Part shown: in pieces, positions 1 to 12,986 of the stretch
Numbering within the stretch: the first letter of the stretch is position 1
How the letters are laid out: every line of letters starts with the position of its first letter
From: Arachis hypogaea
Lineage: Eukaryota; Streptophyta; Magnoliopsida; Fabales; Fabaceae
NCBI RefSeq assembly: GCF_003086295.3
Contig: NC_092038.1
Location: 126,073,518 to 126,137,517, forward strand
Reading direction: 5' to 3'
DNA: 64,000 nucleotides
Translations under genes and position numbers: made by a program
The notes under the pieces: generated by a model
The model's input: only the letters and a program-made list of their open reading frames with translations
Told to the model about the DNA's origin: nothing
Database searches by the model: none

Positions 1-479
1 CACGGTTTTTTACTTTAATTAGAAATTAATTTTTGGTAGTCAATTTTAATTCATATTTTTTTCTTCTTTCCAACACCATTCTTAATATCACAATTTTACC
101 CTTTATGATCGGCCATCCATTGTTGTTATCATTGACTTAAATTAAAAATTCTAAATCTTCTAAAAGATAAAGATAAAAAAAATAATAAAAAGATTAGCTA
201 ACATTAATAATTTATTTTTAAAAGTTAATTCTATATACTATCATTAACAGCAAAATCTTGTTTTAACTAATTTAAAGGAGAGATGGTGTGTTTCAGTGTG
301 ATCTTTATATAGTTTTACTCAGCAAAAAAAAGAATTGAATGGAGATTCGGTCCAATATTGTTTATTTGTTTTTACTCACTTGTATTTATTCATACTCTTT
401 ATCATATGCTTCCTCTTCCTTTAATTGTGTCACTATATAAACCCCACAACACACAAACCACACACCAGTGATTCCAATC
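1..479. other. AT-rich upstream region of the TauE/SafE gene
   Basis: No coding segment was recognised. A TATA-like TATATAA lies at about 434-440, roughly 40 bases before the start codon at 480, and another TATA-like stretch lies near 305-311. Either could serve the downstream gene. Promoter assignment is inference. Confidence 0.4.
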
Positions 480-2263
480 ATGAACCACGCTTCTCTTTCA
501 TGCTTCCTTCTCATCTTCATCGTAGCCTTCAACTCCATCAACCCCTCCTCTGCAAAATCACAAACAAGCTCGGTGGAGAAAATCCTTGAATGGAGAAACA
601 GCAATGATGATAATGGATCACAAGAACATGCCAAGGTACCTTTATCAGGCCACATGCTTCTTGCATCACTCTTGTGTTTCGTGGCTTCTTCCATATCCAG
701 TGCTGGTGGGATCGGTGGTGGTGGCCTCTTTATACCTATACTCACCATTGTTGCTTCTTTAGACCTCAAAACAGCTTCGTCTCTCTCTGCTTTCATGGTC
801 ACTGGAGGCTCCATTGCTAACGTTTTCTGCAACCTCCTCTGCACCACTAGTACTAGATTTGGTGGCAAATCATTGATTGATTATGATATAGCTCTCTTGT
901 CAGAACCGTGTATGTTGCTGGGAGTGAGCATTGGAGTTATCTGCAACCTTGTGTTCCCAGAATGGTTGATCACTTTGTTGTTTGCCGTCTTTCTCACTTG
1001 GTCTACCTCAAAAACTTGCATCAATGGGGTACTGTTTTGGAAGGCCGAGTCAGAAGAGATTAGGAAGAAAGGGTTTGAGGGAGTTGAGAATGGGGATAAT
1101 GCTGCTGATGAAGAAGGCCAGAGGCTAGTTCAGGAGAACAAACAAGAGAATGATGAAGGGTTGAAGAGTCTTGAGCCTCTTCTTGCTGCTGAAGAGAATA
1201 GAAAATTTGGTATCCCTTGGTTGAAATTGGGGGTGTTGCTTTTAGTCTGGTTCTGTTTCTTCTTCCTCTATCTTCTTCGTGGCAATAAATATGGACAGGT
1301 AACACTTTCTTTCACTCTTTTTGTTATAGCCATAGGCAATTTCGATCTAGCAGATTTATTTAATCAGATACTTTATTTGATTGGCATACTTTGAATTGTG
1401 AAATTGTGCAGAGTATAATTCCAATGGAGGCATGTGGTGTTGGATATTGGATCCTCTCATCAGTTCAAGTACCTCTGGCTATAGGTTTCACTGCCTGGAT
1501 TGTGCTTAGAAAAGAAGTTAGTGAACATCACATAGTGGAAACTAGTTCTTAACTAATTGAATTCATGAAATATTGATTAGAATTTAGAATAGAAGCTTCT
1601 CTATTCAATTAAGTTACTCAACTTCCCTTAAAATTTGATTATGCAGGGTCCATGCCTAAGCAGAAGTGGGCAACCAAATAAGATGATTTTTCCAGTGATG
1701 GCACTACTAGCAGGGATGCTGGGTGGTGTATTTGGAATTGGTGGTGGAATGCTCATAAGTCCACTTCTCATTCAGGTTGGAGTACCTCCTGAGGTAAATC
1801 TCACTTATGACATTAATTATGATTAATCTGAATTCGGAGTTTTAATTTCGAATATATGCTGGTATCTGTATAACTTTTGAGATAACATAGACAGATATTT
1901 TTGCTGATATGACAATATAAGATATATGTGTAAAAGACTATATTGGTTGTGCAGGTAACAGCAGCAACATGCTCATTCATGGTGTTCTTCTCATCTACCA
2001 TGTCAGCATTGCAATATGTAATGTTGGGAATGGAACACATAGAGACAGCAGTAACATTGGCCATAATATGTTTCATTGCATCACTCCTTGGGTTATTAGT
2101 GGTGCATAGAGCAATCAAAAAATATGGAAGACCATCCTTGATAGTATTTTCTGTTAGCTTAGTGATGGCACTCAGCATTGTCCTCATGACTAGCTTTGGA
2201 GCCATGGATATTTGGAAGGACTACAAGTCAGGGAAATACATGGGGTTCAAACATCCATGCTGA
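480..2263 (+). CDS. Sulfite exporter TauE/SafE family membrane protein
   Basis: Four exons fit GT/AG rules and stay in frame: 480-1298, 1412-1516, 1647-1793 and 1955-2263, giving 459 aa, a normal length for the plant family. The ATG at 480 is preferred because the in-frame codon at 468 is GTG. The protein starts with a signal-peptide-like stretch (about residues 1-25, ending NPSSA) and has two halves with the family's glycine-rich motifs (GGIGGGGLFIP in exon 1, GVFGIGGGMLISPLL in exon 3). Many hydrophobic spans and an acidic hydrophilic loop (about 195-240) separate the halves. The family is predicted to move sulfur-containing anions across membranes, but the substrate of plant members is largely unsettled. 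The kinesin-14 gene on the opposite strand ends about 1.3 kb downstream. Confidence 0.9.
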
Positions 2264-3585
2264 ATTTCAGTTTTATAACCTTAGTTTTTTTTTTTTTTTA
2301 ATTACATACATGGTACATGGAGTGCAATTTTGAACCTACTGAGAGTCACGGAAACAAATTACTAAGATAGATAATGTAGCCAAGCTTATGAGAGTGAAAT
2401 TAATATGTAGCATAGGCTTGACTGCTAATATATTCTGACATGTAATATCCATGTGCAATAACATATAACAGCTTCCCGGAAGATGAATCACATGAATGTA
2501 ACTTTGTCATTATTTGGTTAGAGAAATTCTTATTGAAGAAAAGAGAGTACAGTACCTAAACAAAATTAAGAAAGAAGGGATGAGTAAATTCAAGAAATAG
2601 AAAAATTTACGTTTCTCGGTTCTGTTGCTCACAACAGAATATAGTATCTCAGATTATCTTTTTATGTTGGGATACTCAAAAGTAGGCTATAAATTCTAGT
2701 AATGAATTGGAAAAAAAAGTTAATAGTCATATTTCTTTTTAAATTCTAACATTCAACTATTTCTTATAGATTATTCATGTTAACAAGTCTTAACAGGCTT
2801 TATACATATTTTTATAAAATGTTAAAAGACTAGAAATTGTTATTCATGTTAATAATCTTAATCTTAATGGAAGGAATATGTCTTTAGATTAAATACTTTT
2901 ACTAATAATACTCACAGAATTGACAGTTACTCAAATTCAACTCTATTAACATATACAAGTTCATGCCTTAGTATTTATTTATTTCTTATTTTCCTATCAT
3001 CCGCATATTTCAGACATCATTTATTTCTGTTGCTCATCCGTATACAAGTTCATGATTTCTATTTTTCGTGGTCGTATTCCACCATCCTCGGAACTCGACT
3101 TAAATAACATTAAAGAAAACAAACATATTCGAATTCTGTGGACCATATAAAATGGCCCCATCGCTTTGTTGTCTCTTACCACTGCTAGCATCCTTTGTTG
3201 TCTTGTTTTTGGCCTTTATTTATTCAGAATTTTCTTCAAAACGAAGTTTCATCCCTCTTAGAAAAAAAGAGGCAGAAGAAAAGGACCAAGGATTTGTGTT
3301 GTTCTATTTAGAGCTTTCCCTCAAGAACAATTCATAGGAAGAAAGTTTTATTTTAAGAATGGTCAACACTGCTAAAATAATGAAAAGGTAACTATTATCA
3401 TGGTCAGCTAAATGATACAAATCATTAGTACTTTCTTTTCGAGGCTAAATCTAAGCCTCTTTACAAACAAACTACACAAGCCCCTTTTTTCTGAAATGTT
3501 ACACTCTTACATCTATCAAAGCACCATCAAAGAATAAGCATTTTCTTTTTTCCAAACTAATATAAATAACAGTTTTATTTTTGGG
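2264..3585. other. Convergent intergenic region, no gene recognised
   Basis: AT-rich DNA between two genes that end toward each other. A T-run at 2286-2299 follows the TauE/SafE stop. A 61-codon open frame at 3152-3337 encodes a hydrophobic N-terminus (MAPSLCCLLPLLASFVVLFL), but no family was recognised and no intron or partner exon is evident. It is not called as a gene. Confidence 0.5.
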
Positions 3586-6500
3586 TTATGGATGATGTGT
3601 GGCTGTCTGAGTTTGACGCCTTGGAATCCCAATTTCACAGGCATTGACTCTGGCAGCGAAACGAAGCGAGCAAAGCGACTCGCTGGTTGATGACTGATCA
3701 GGTGCAATGTTGACAAACATCAATGTTTTTGAATCACCAGCAAGACATGGCTGCAATGCACATGCATACAACATAGAAATATGAGATGCACATCTATATA
3801 AGTATGTAACAAGTTTAAGAATCATACCTGAAGAAGGTATGTAAGTTTTGAGTTCCTGAAAGGAACATGTTCCTCTTTCTTTGCTAAAGCGAATATTACA
3901 TCACTCAAAGATGAGAGACTTTTATTGATAGCCTGTTGCAGCAAAACAAAATTAGTTACTATCTCTTTTTTATTACAAACATTAATTACTGTTTTGTTGA
4001 ACAATGCAAATCAAATTGATACCTGAGTTTCCTTCAACCGGTCCCCAGTTGCCCCACTCCTTGAAAGTCTTTCACTTCCAGCAAGATCAATCAGATTTAA
4101 GACACCTTGTACTTGTTGTTCAGTATTCTACACACATCAGAAAATAAAGTATTAGGACAAAGTACAAAGATTTACAAGTGTGTCTCAGAATGAAAAATAA
4201 AAGTTTTATCAATGTGTATTAGGATTTAGGAGTCAAGTACCTCATTTATCCCACAAATACGCAGAGTGAAGACAAAATGGCTTCTAGATGAATGTTCATT
4301 CATCTGTGTCCTTCCCACAGACCTGAAAGAGGCACAAATCTTAACTTATAAGTAAATTGTAAAACAAGAACAATATTTCATTTGAAATTCAGGTGAAAGA
4401 GCACACAGATTCTTGCACATACTCTGCTCAAAAAATTTCGTTCAAGCATTATATTGGAGGACCCAACATATATAAACCAAACCATACCTGCATTGCGCAG
4501 CCTGTTTTAGGAGTGAGGAAATCTCGTTCACGCTACAAACATCCACAATGGTTAGGTCAGAAACGTGTGTGTTTCCGTTTGCATCATGTTTAATATTATA
4601 CTGCTTGCCAGGAACACCATTGTCTGTTCGTGTCTGGTCAATCCCACATGGCCTATTTGATAACAAATCCCTGATGGTCTCATTATATATTTCCAAGATT
4701 GATGCCTACAAATGTTAACCAAATATTTCAGCTCCCATTCATAGGTATAACCCACATGAAAACCAGGACGAAGTATACTAGGTACCAACCTGCATTTTGT
4801 ACTTCCAACCCTGATCTTTCAGAGATTGACTAGTCTGGAATATCTGCTCTAAAGAACGTGGTATCAACCCTTTCAAATCTGGAGCATCAGGCCTGCCCAT
4901 CATTGTATAAGTTTTGCCTGAACCTGTTTGCCCATACGCAAAGATACACACCTGCCATAACAAGCCATGACCCTCTTGTCAATGCAGTTTGTACCAAAAA
5001 GAAAAGATAAGTGTTGAGTATGCCATGTCAAAGTAAAAAATCAACCTTGTATCCATCAAGTGCACTCTGCACCAGCTGGGATATCTCTAGGAATACGTCA
5101 TTCTGAGAAGCGTCGTGATGAAACACCTTGTCAAATGTAAAAGGGTACTTCTGCCCTGTTGATCATCAACGATGACATTGTTATACTTGTTTGGCAAGCA
5201 TAGACACTAAGTGAAAATTATAACAAACGATAGTAGCAGAGAGAATGGTGCAAAGAAATTTGTGCATATACCATTTTGAACCAATTCAATTCCCCGGCCA
5301 AGTGATTCTGTTGACGTAGGGTAAGAAACGACCATATCAGTTCCTGTGCCGTCATCTGGTAGCAAAGGTCTCACCCGGCAGAACACGCGAATATTTCCTT
5401 TTAGCTCCTACAATTTGAAAATTAGAATAATGACCATTGGTTAGAATATATTTGCCTCACAACTTAAGAGGGAATATGGAGATGATACCAATTGCTTGGC
5501 AAAAAAGTATTACCAGAATGGTGTTGTGAAGTTTTTTCCTCAGCTTCTCTCCTTCAACTATTTGAGATTCTTTATCTGCTAATTTATCTTGCAGTTCACG
5601 TATGATTCTTTTCTGATCTTCAAACACTGTCCTTGTTTCTGATACAGACATATCAGCCATCTAAAAGAAATAAAATAGATGTTAGCATCAAATCTAGTAA
5701 TCAAACGAAGACTATATATATAAATATCACTTAATTATTTCCGATAAAATTTAAAAAAAAAAAAACCCTCAAAGGTAAGAATATGTGATACATATAAGTC
5801 AATTGCCTTACCTTTAACTTCTCCCTTTCAGTTGCCAGGTGCTGCTCGAGTGTGAATATTCTCTCCCTTTGAGAAGAACAAGTATCCTATAAAGAAAGCC
5901 CACTCTATTATGATATTGTGACTTATGGTCACAGTAGTGCACATAATTAATAAAAAGGATAAAAAATTACAACGTTGGAAATCTGTACAAACCTCAAGGG
6001 CGTTTGTTTTATCTATCAAGGAATCCAATTGTTTACATGATTCCCCAGTAAATTCTTTGTACTTTGCTACTTCTGCTGTTAAATTCTTTACTTGCTTCTG
6101 TTGACAATCACGGTCATCTCTGATTTGTTTTAACTCCTCACGAAGACATTTTAGTTCATTTGCTAATTTTTCTTTCTCATTTAGAGCTTCACTCTGTGAA
6201 GCCTGAAAAACCAAATATGAAAAAGAGAGTGAACAAACTTTAGGATGCTATACAAAGACAACTGGAAGCTAATGCCAATAATTGAAAAGCATGTAACAGC
6301 ATAATGCTCCAAATCAAAAGTATTTCCTATTTTCACAATAAGATTTTATGACATGTTAGGAATCAGAGTACAAGTTGAATTCCAGTGCCATCATGAAGAA
6401 CGATGCCAGCACAGAAAACAGCAGAACTGCATCAGCAGGTGAAAGAAAGAAAGATCAGACTGAAAAAACTTACTTTAAGAGTCGCCAACTCATTCTGCAG

Positions 6501-8248
6501 TATCTTATTGTGACCTCTAGCAAGACTAAGGCTTTCAACAGCAGTTGCTTTCTCTGTTTCAAGTTTTCTCTGTGCCTCCTTAGCTACTTCAAGATCTGAC
6601 TGAAGACGACTATTGTACTGCTGCAGACTCATATTGTACTCCTGTGATCTTTTGTACAAGTCTTCATTTGAATTTGCCTGCAAAACTCAAGAGTTTCAAA
6701 GAAAAAATGATAAATGAATAACAATGAGGGAATCACCAGGAATCAAATAACTGACTAGCATTATTAAATCAAGTGAGGAATAACCCGAGAGAAATATTTT
6801 TGCCTGACATATTTGACCAGTTTATCAATGACTATCTTTTCTAGAATATAGCACAGTATTACCTTTCGCTCGGCAGCTGATTTCTCGCCCTGAATCCGCT
6901 CAAGCTCAGCGGATTTCTCTTTACAAACTTTCTCAGCTGCATTCCTTGCTTCCTTTTCTTCTCTATAACGATTATCTGCTTCCTGGTTTTAAATCCAAGA
7001 AAATTTAGGCCATTAGGCAAGAGGGGCAAAATTAGACTCTTCAATTGGGATATTTAACCAGGCATTCTTACCAACTTATCTGATTCTTCCTTTGCAATTC
7101 TCTCTTCTAAATCAGTGATTCTCTTGTTCAATTCCTCCATCATATTCTTCAACTCAATCTCTGAGAAAAACATGAGAATTTAATGAATAAATTGTTGGTC
7201 TAGTGGTATCAATTTCTTATAACATGTCAAAGGAAATGTAAGTACTATGTAGCCTTTTAGAAACAGCAGCCAAAGCAACAAGGTAGAAAATTGAAGCTTT
7301 CTTCAACATCAAATTTTGTTAGGAATTTGAAATTATTAGACAGTTACACTAAAGAAAGACATCCCTGTTCACGGATAATACTCTGCATCTTGGATGCCAC
7401 AGCGTAATAATAGTAGAATTCAAGGAAGCTAGGATTCAATCACATATTTAACAAAAATCAGATATTTTCAACAACACATCCAATCAATTTATCAGTTGTC
7501 ACCGAAAAAGTCCACAAAGTCAAGAGAGAAACACAATACCAATATCATTGCACTTCTTCTGAGCTGCCTCTAGTTCAGAACCAAGCCTCTGCTTTTCTTG
7601 GGCATCTCCTTCTTCAATTTTCTTAAACCAGCGAACACAAAGCTTAAGCCGCTTTATCAGGTCCGTCATCTGCTCCATCTTTTTCTGCAAAACGAGTTGG
7701 GAAAACACTATGAAACTTAAAACACCAGCATAACAACAACCACCCAAGTACTTCAGCAAAAAGTAATTGTCCAAATAAGATCCACCGCCCAGATAACACA
7801 AATTCATTAAGATTGTCAAAGTACCTTATTATCATAAGGATTCCCCTTCTTCATCTTCTCATTCAACAAGGCCGCTACATCCTCCTTGGTGAACTCAACG
7901 GTATCACACTCAGAGGGCTCGGCGCTTCCGGCCTCACTTGCGGTATCCGTGCGGTTGTTAACGGATGAAAATGGCGTCCTTATCCTGCCTCCAGTGGCTC
8001 CTTGTCTCTCCATCTTGTCAGCTCCGATCCTTCGACGCTTATCCGAGAATAATTCTTCTGAACCCACCTTCTTCTAAAATAAAACAAACAAAAAAATCCG
8101 AAGAAGAAATTGCCTTAGATTCGAAAATTATTATGACTATCAGTGAATGAAAACAATGAAATCGATTTTGAAATTAGATGAAAGGGGGGAAATGGGGACT
8201 TACGTGAGAGGGGCTGCGAGGAGGCCTGTTCTGGTTTCGAGAAGCCAT
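3586..8248 (-). CDS. ATK1: Kinesin-14 motor protein, ATK1/KATA type
   Basis: Minus-end-directed microtubule motor of the ATK1 (KATA) type, known for spindle assembly in mitosis and male meiosis. Seventeen exons can be placed with canonical splice sites, from 8204-8248 (start [14 protein letters not shown]) through 7825-8073, 7540-7684, 7072-7160, 6863-6982, 6474-6677, 5993-6202, 5812-5886, 5514-5660, 5272-5407, 5046-5155, 4790-4951, 4488-4705, 4241-4322, 4023-4127, 3828-3932 to 3586-3750. They sum to 2367 nt, 788 aa, close to the roughly 793 aa of Arabidopsis ATK1. The order is a basic N-terminal tail, a long coiled coil, the neck ([15 protein letters not shown]) and a C-terminal motor. The motor shows the P-loop GQTGSGKT, switch I NEHSSRSH and switch II DLAGSE. 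The C-terminal motor is diagnostic of kinesin-14. No lesion was seen. Confidence 0.96.
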
Positions 8249-9948
8249 GTTTGGCTTCGGAAATGGTCGGGTCGATTTGGGAACTTAGGGTTTGTGGGAA
8301 AGGGAAGACGAAGAGAGCGCGGTGTTGTGTTGTGTTGTGTTGTGTTGTGGATGGAGCGTGAAATTTGAATTTGGGTGTGGCGCGGTGAACTCACCCAATT
8401 GATCTAATCATCTACGATAAAATAAAATAAAGAAATAATGATTATTTTTTTATAAATTCAAATTTGAAACTAACGGTTATCTTCCTTGAAACAAAAATCA
8501 TCTTTTCTTTTGTTTTTGTTAAGGCCCACCCAAGGGTGATTTGGTACATTCAGCCCACCTAAGTTTTGCAATTTGCATAGTTATTAGTTATTACAAAATC
8601 ATAATTAATTCAATTTCTATATGAGCATGAAAGAAAATTATGACCAAACCAAAAACTCAGTAATAATAATAAGTCTCTTTCATGTTTATTTAAAGCAAAA
8701 AAGAATTTTTAGTAATTAAAAATTAATAAACAGACTTTTACCACTTGTTTTTTTTGTTGTGAGTTTACTTAGTAGGTATAGTGTATTTGATTATGGTAAA
8801 TTGTGGATTATTTTAGGGACAATTTAGCAACATTTTGAGAGCTAAACACAAGTGACAGTAAGAAAGAAAGAGCGTAATAGGTGGTTAATTGATATTTTTG
8901 CTATCAATTGGTACATATGAATAGAAAAAGAATAATATAATCTTTAAGAGTCAAGAAATAGGAGTTGTGAAAGTTATTAACAAGTCATTTATGAGCTATA
9001 AAGAGTAGAACGAAGTTGATCCTAATAGTTATTAATGACAATGATAGAAATGAATATAGATTAATTTTTGTACTTACTCTTTAGTTTCTTTGTTCTATTT
9101 TATTGTGATGAACCTTTTTACTTCAAAAAGAATATGACCATTGAATCTTTGTAGAATTCAAATTTTGCGGGAAAAAAAAACTGATATATAACTGACACAT
9201 TATCATTTTCTAGTACTAAATAGTATAAATCATGTTAGTGTAACAATGAAAGTTTGGTTCCATCACAGTTTGCAAATGTGGATGATGGTGATTGTTATCA
9301 CAATCTTATAATTAGCCAAATTTATGTGTTTCTTTATTTGATAGTAATGAAGATTTATGTCCATCCTTTTTCTTGAAAGAAAAATGGGATTGTGTTTGAT
9401 ATATTGATAAAAATAAATGATACAAATATTTCAAAAACATATTTGTGATTATAAATAAAAACATCTAATCAATAGTTTTTTACTTTTTACATTTTTTTTT
9501 GTAAGATTGTATCAATCACACAGTGATGTTGACTTTTAAATTTATTTATTTTTGTAAAAATTAAAAAACAACCACTTAAATAAAAAGAGAAATCATGCGT
9601 GTGAAATACACTTTTCTTTTTCTTTTTAAGTAATTATTTGAGGAGTTGTTGAAATAGTTTATGTAACATTTTCTTAGTCAAAGTGACGGTTAAATTATTC
9701 AGACTTTTCACCCACATTAACTCATCTCACACAATTACATATATAAAATATATAATTTGAAAAAGAAAAAGAGTTGTGGATGATATTTGGGACCAAAATA
9801 CATACAAATTATATTACCTTTATACAAATCCTAATTCAAACTTCACGTGACAAGTGCATGTCAATAATTTTTTGTTCAATACTTCAGTTATGAGTTATGA
9901 GCAAAAAGGAAGAGGAGGTAAGATATGTGAAAAGGAAAAAATAATTTT
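8249..9948. other. Intergenic, AT-rich; bidirectional spacer
   Basis: Contains the upstream region of the kinesin gene, with a TGTTG microsatellite (about 8322-8347) near its 5' leader, and about 1.4 kb of AT-rich DNA. No coding exon or RNA gene was recognised. Confidence 0.5.
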
Positions 9949-10655
9949 TCATGTACATTTCTTTTCTATGAATCGAAATGTTTGGCGAGATGATAGGTAT
10001 TGTTGCTTCTTCTCTTCCCTTTTTGAAGCAGTGACAGAAACATTATAGGCAACACTGAACAATGTATGAATAAAACACAAAATTCCTCCAATGGATAAAA
10101 ACCGATTATTTGATCCCACAAGACTTTCTTGATCTTGAGTTGGCTAATGTGCCTATGATGAGCATCGAGAATGCAACTCCTAATACGATCCTGCAATAAG
10201 AATGATAATCATTCACATCAAGTTTAAAGTTTATGGCATAGAATTGAAGATTAAAGTGAAATGAAGGGCTATTAACTTACCATGAGAATATGAGAAAGGC
10301 TAGAGCTAATTGCTTGTTAGCAGTGGCTGTTTGGTATTGTTGTGTTGACCAAATGCAAATGCATCTTCCAAGCAAGTGAGCAATTGCATGTGCACACACC
10401 AACAGAATTGCAGCAGCCAATCCCTGCATTCAACTGCCCATGTCTTCAAATCTTTCACCTGTTTCACATTAATATATATAATGTTCTCAATAATAATGAT
10501 AATGAAACATACTATATATATAATAATAACATTCAAGTACCGTGTTTTGAGAAATTTCTGCTTGAACCCCAAGTATGCCGGCAAACCATAGTTTTTGGCC
10601 ATTTTTTCTAAAAGGGAAGAAGAAGTAATAATAGATACCTTGTTGATAACTCCAT
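9949..10655 (-). pseudogene. DUF1218-family four-helix membrane protein, decayed
   Basis: Recognisable pieces in family order are an N-terminal part (10639-10655 spliced to 10541-10607, reading WFAGILGVQAE), a short exon ending in AVECR (from 10458), a core (GLAAAILLVCAHAIAHLLG) ending at 10281, and a last exon starting at 10190 (IVLGVAFSMLIIGTLANS, then NRFLSIGGILCFIH). Two breaks are visible. Between ECR and GLAAAI the frame shifts and several expected residues are missing (around 10420). Near 10110 one extra base puts a stop after SRKSCGIK, while the family sequence continues in another frame to a stop at 9949. DUF1218 proteins (some tied to cell-wall lignin) are four-span membrane proteins. 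The two lesions suggest a pseudogene, although a sequencing error could explain one of them. Confidence 0.72.
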
Positions 10656-11827
10656 TTCCCACTTTAATAGAGATGCACTATATATATATGATATGATATA
10701 TCTAAATGTGGGGGGAATAAGAATAAAGATTGAGCCAGGTTTGTTGCCAATTATCTCATGTGAGAGGCTGAGAGCAATTATTAGTTGTTCTTAAGAGGGG
10801 TAAAAGCTGCTTTTACTGTATTCTTCTTTTCTTGTTTCCCTTTCTAATATTCCTTCCTTCCATGGAGAACAAAAAAACCAGAGGTTCATGAGCAAGGAAA
10901 GCTCAAATCCATGGGTATTGCTACTCAACTTGTTGGAATCAATATTGTTCTCTAATCTCTATACTTTTAGTTTTCATTATTTTCTGTAAAATAAGAAAAA
11001 CTCAGTTGGAGAAATGAGCTGTAATTTAAAGATGATAAATGCAATCGAACACGAAAGAACCACTGTTTTTACCTTTTAGATATGACTTGATTAAAAAAAT
11101 AAAAATTAAAATGGTAGTTATATATTTTTCACGTATTTCTTTTCATATGAATTGTATTACCCTTTCATACTAATTCAATTGGTGGAGGGCAGATATTTGA
11201 CTTACTGGTGGTATGACTGGTATCTACAAGTTTTATTGTTTCTTTAAATTAAAAATAAGAACACCCCATGGCAACGATTATATATATATAGGCCAAATAG
11301 GGATATATTCTTGTAATCGCTATTTTTTTTAAAAACAAATTATTTTTCATATTTATACCTAATATATATAATTGAGGTAAACTTTTACCCTTTGTATTTT
11401 TAACATGGAGTGATAGTGATATTTTTTTATCTTCAGATCTGTGGTGTTTTATTTTATTTTTTTTTATATCACAATTTGAGAGTTATGTGGTGTTTTAAAT
11501 TTTTTTTTATATCACAAATTTGAGAGTTAGATTTGTGATTTTTATTTTTTTTAAATACAAATATGAGAGTTAGATTTGAATTTTTTATTTTAAATTTTTT
11601 TGAATATATAAATTTGACTCTTAAATTTGTAACACTATGAAATCTGACTTTTAGATTTTTCTACTTCTTTAAATCTGAGGATCCGATTTATTACTTAAAA
11701 TTGAAAAAAAATAATCCATATAAAAAAAAACACACCAATTATCCATAATAATAAATTACACACAATCTTTTTTCATATAAAAACAAATTAGCCACACTTT
11801 TACAACCCCAAACTTTAAAAAAAAAAT

Positions 11828-11877
<50 letters not shown>

Positions 11878-11938
11878 CAATAGTTATTAAATAACGAGTG
11901 AATTGGTTTGTTTCATCTAAACTAAAATTTTTGATAAG
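10656..11938. other. AT-rich intergenic region with simple repeats
   Basis: No gene was recognised. It holds two or three imperfect copies of a unit of about 60 bases around 11430-11540 (TATATCACAA, TTTGAGAGTTA and GTGGTGTTTTA recur) and a TA microsatellite at about 11831-11876. Confidence 0.5.
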
Positions 11939-12351
11939 GTTAAGTGCAATTTTAATTTTTAATAGGTCAAAATTTTTTTTGTTTTCAATCTTTTTTTATA
12001 TATAAATTTTTTTTAAGATTTAAAATCAAATTTTAAAATCGTTCTTTTTATTTAAATCTTTTTATTGGACCAAATTATTCATAATAAAAGAATTATAAAA
12101 TAAAAAAATAAAAACAAGAGAAGAAAAGTGTTGGAAAGAAAAGAAGAAGGAAAAAGAGAAAAAGAAGAAAAAGAATATATCTATTATTCATTTCAGCTTT
12201 CGTTTCAGCTGCTACAAATTTAAAATCAAGTTAAATCTTATGGACGATTTTAAAAGTAAGTTAAACTTTAGGGATAATTTTATATGAAAAAAAGATTAAA
12301 AACAAAAAAAATTTTAACCTATATCTTAAGGACTAAGATCGTACTTAATCC
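11939..12351. repeat. Foldback (MITE-like) element
   Basis: The left end (GGTTAAGTGCAATTTTAAT, then a poly-T run and GTTTTCAATC) is an inverted copy of the right end, whose reverse complement starts GGATTAAGTACGATCTTAG and also continues into a T-run and GTTTTTAATC. The arms are about 80 bases and diverged. No clear target-site duplication was found, so the element class is open. Confidence 0.6.
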
Positions 12352-12757
12352 TTTTTTAAAAATTACAGTAAATAAAGTGATAGACTAGATGTTTCAACAA
12401 AATTATGTGTTATTGGTCAAGTAATTTCTAAAGAAAATGAAGAATGGATAAAGAAAAAAAAATTTATTATTTAAATGAGAAAAAAAATAACTTAGAACTC
12501 ATTAAATTATGTTTTTTTTTTAATCTAAAAACAAAGAAAAATATATAAATATTAATAAATTATTAATTCATCCTTTAATTAATAAAAAAATTAAAAATTA
12601 AAAAATATCGATATAATTTTATTTTATTATAATTTTTTTCACTTTTTTTATCAAAATATTTTTATTTATTTTTTTATCCAAATAAAGAATAATACATAAA
12701 AACATTATATTTTTATGTAAATGCAAAGTTCTATTGTCTAAAAGAGACCATAGATGA

Positions 12758-12766
12758 ACACGTGGC
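12758..12766 (+). promoter_or_regulatory. G-box/ABRE-like site upstream of HSA32
   Basis: ACACGTGGC lies about 220 bases before the HSA32 start codon. It matches the ACGT-core element bound by bZIP/bHLH factors. Function here is inference from sequence and position. Confidence 0.5.
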
Positions 12767-12784
12767 AATATGAATAAGCCGTGT

Positions 12785-12792
12785 TTCTAGAA
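12785..12792 (+). promoter_or_regulatory. Heat-shock element core upstream of HSA32
   Basis: TTCTAGAA is a perfect inverted pair of heat-shock-factor half-sites, followed by GGAAC and, at about 12804-12826, further TTC/GAA half-sites (CCTTCTTTC, GAGAAGGAAC). It lies about 195 bases before the ATG of a gene known to be heat-induced, which makes it a likely HSF site. Confidence 0.6.
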
Positions 12793-12986
12793 GGAACTAA
12801 ATCCTTCTTTCAGCTCCGAGAAGGAACTCAATCACGATCACAATCAGCATCCATTTCCATTTGGATAACAGATGCTGCTTTTTGTTTTTGCTGAGAGAAA
12901 TTCGATTCAATAATTAATCCCAAAAGAATCCATCTTCAATTCCCCGCTTCCTCTCTTTTGAGTTCTCATCTCATCGCGAAAGAGAA

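Noticed and set aside
468..479. Extended N-terminus of the TauE/SafE protein
   Set aside because: The codon at 468 is GTG; the ATG at 480 directly precedes a good signal peptide.
3152..3337. 61-codon hydrophobic open frame
   Set aside because: No family resemblance, no splice partners and an AT-rich context; likely chance.
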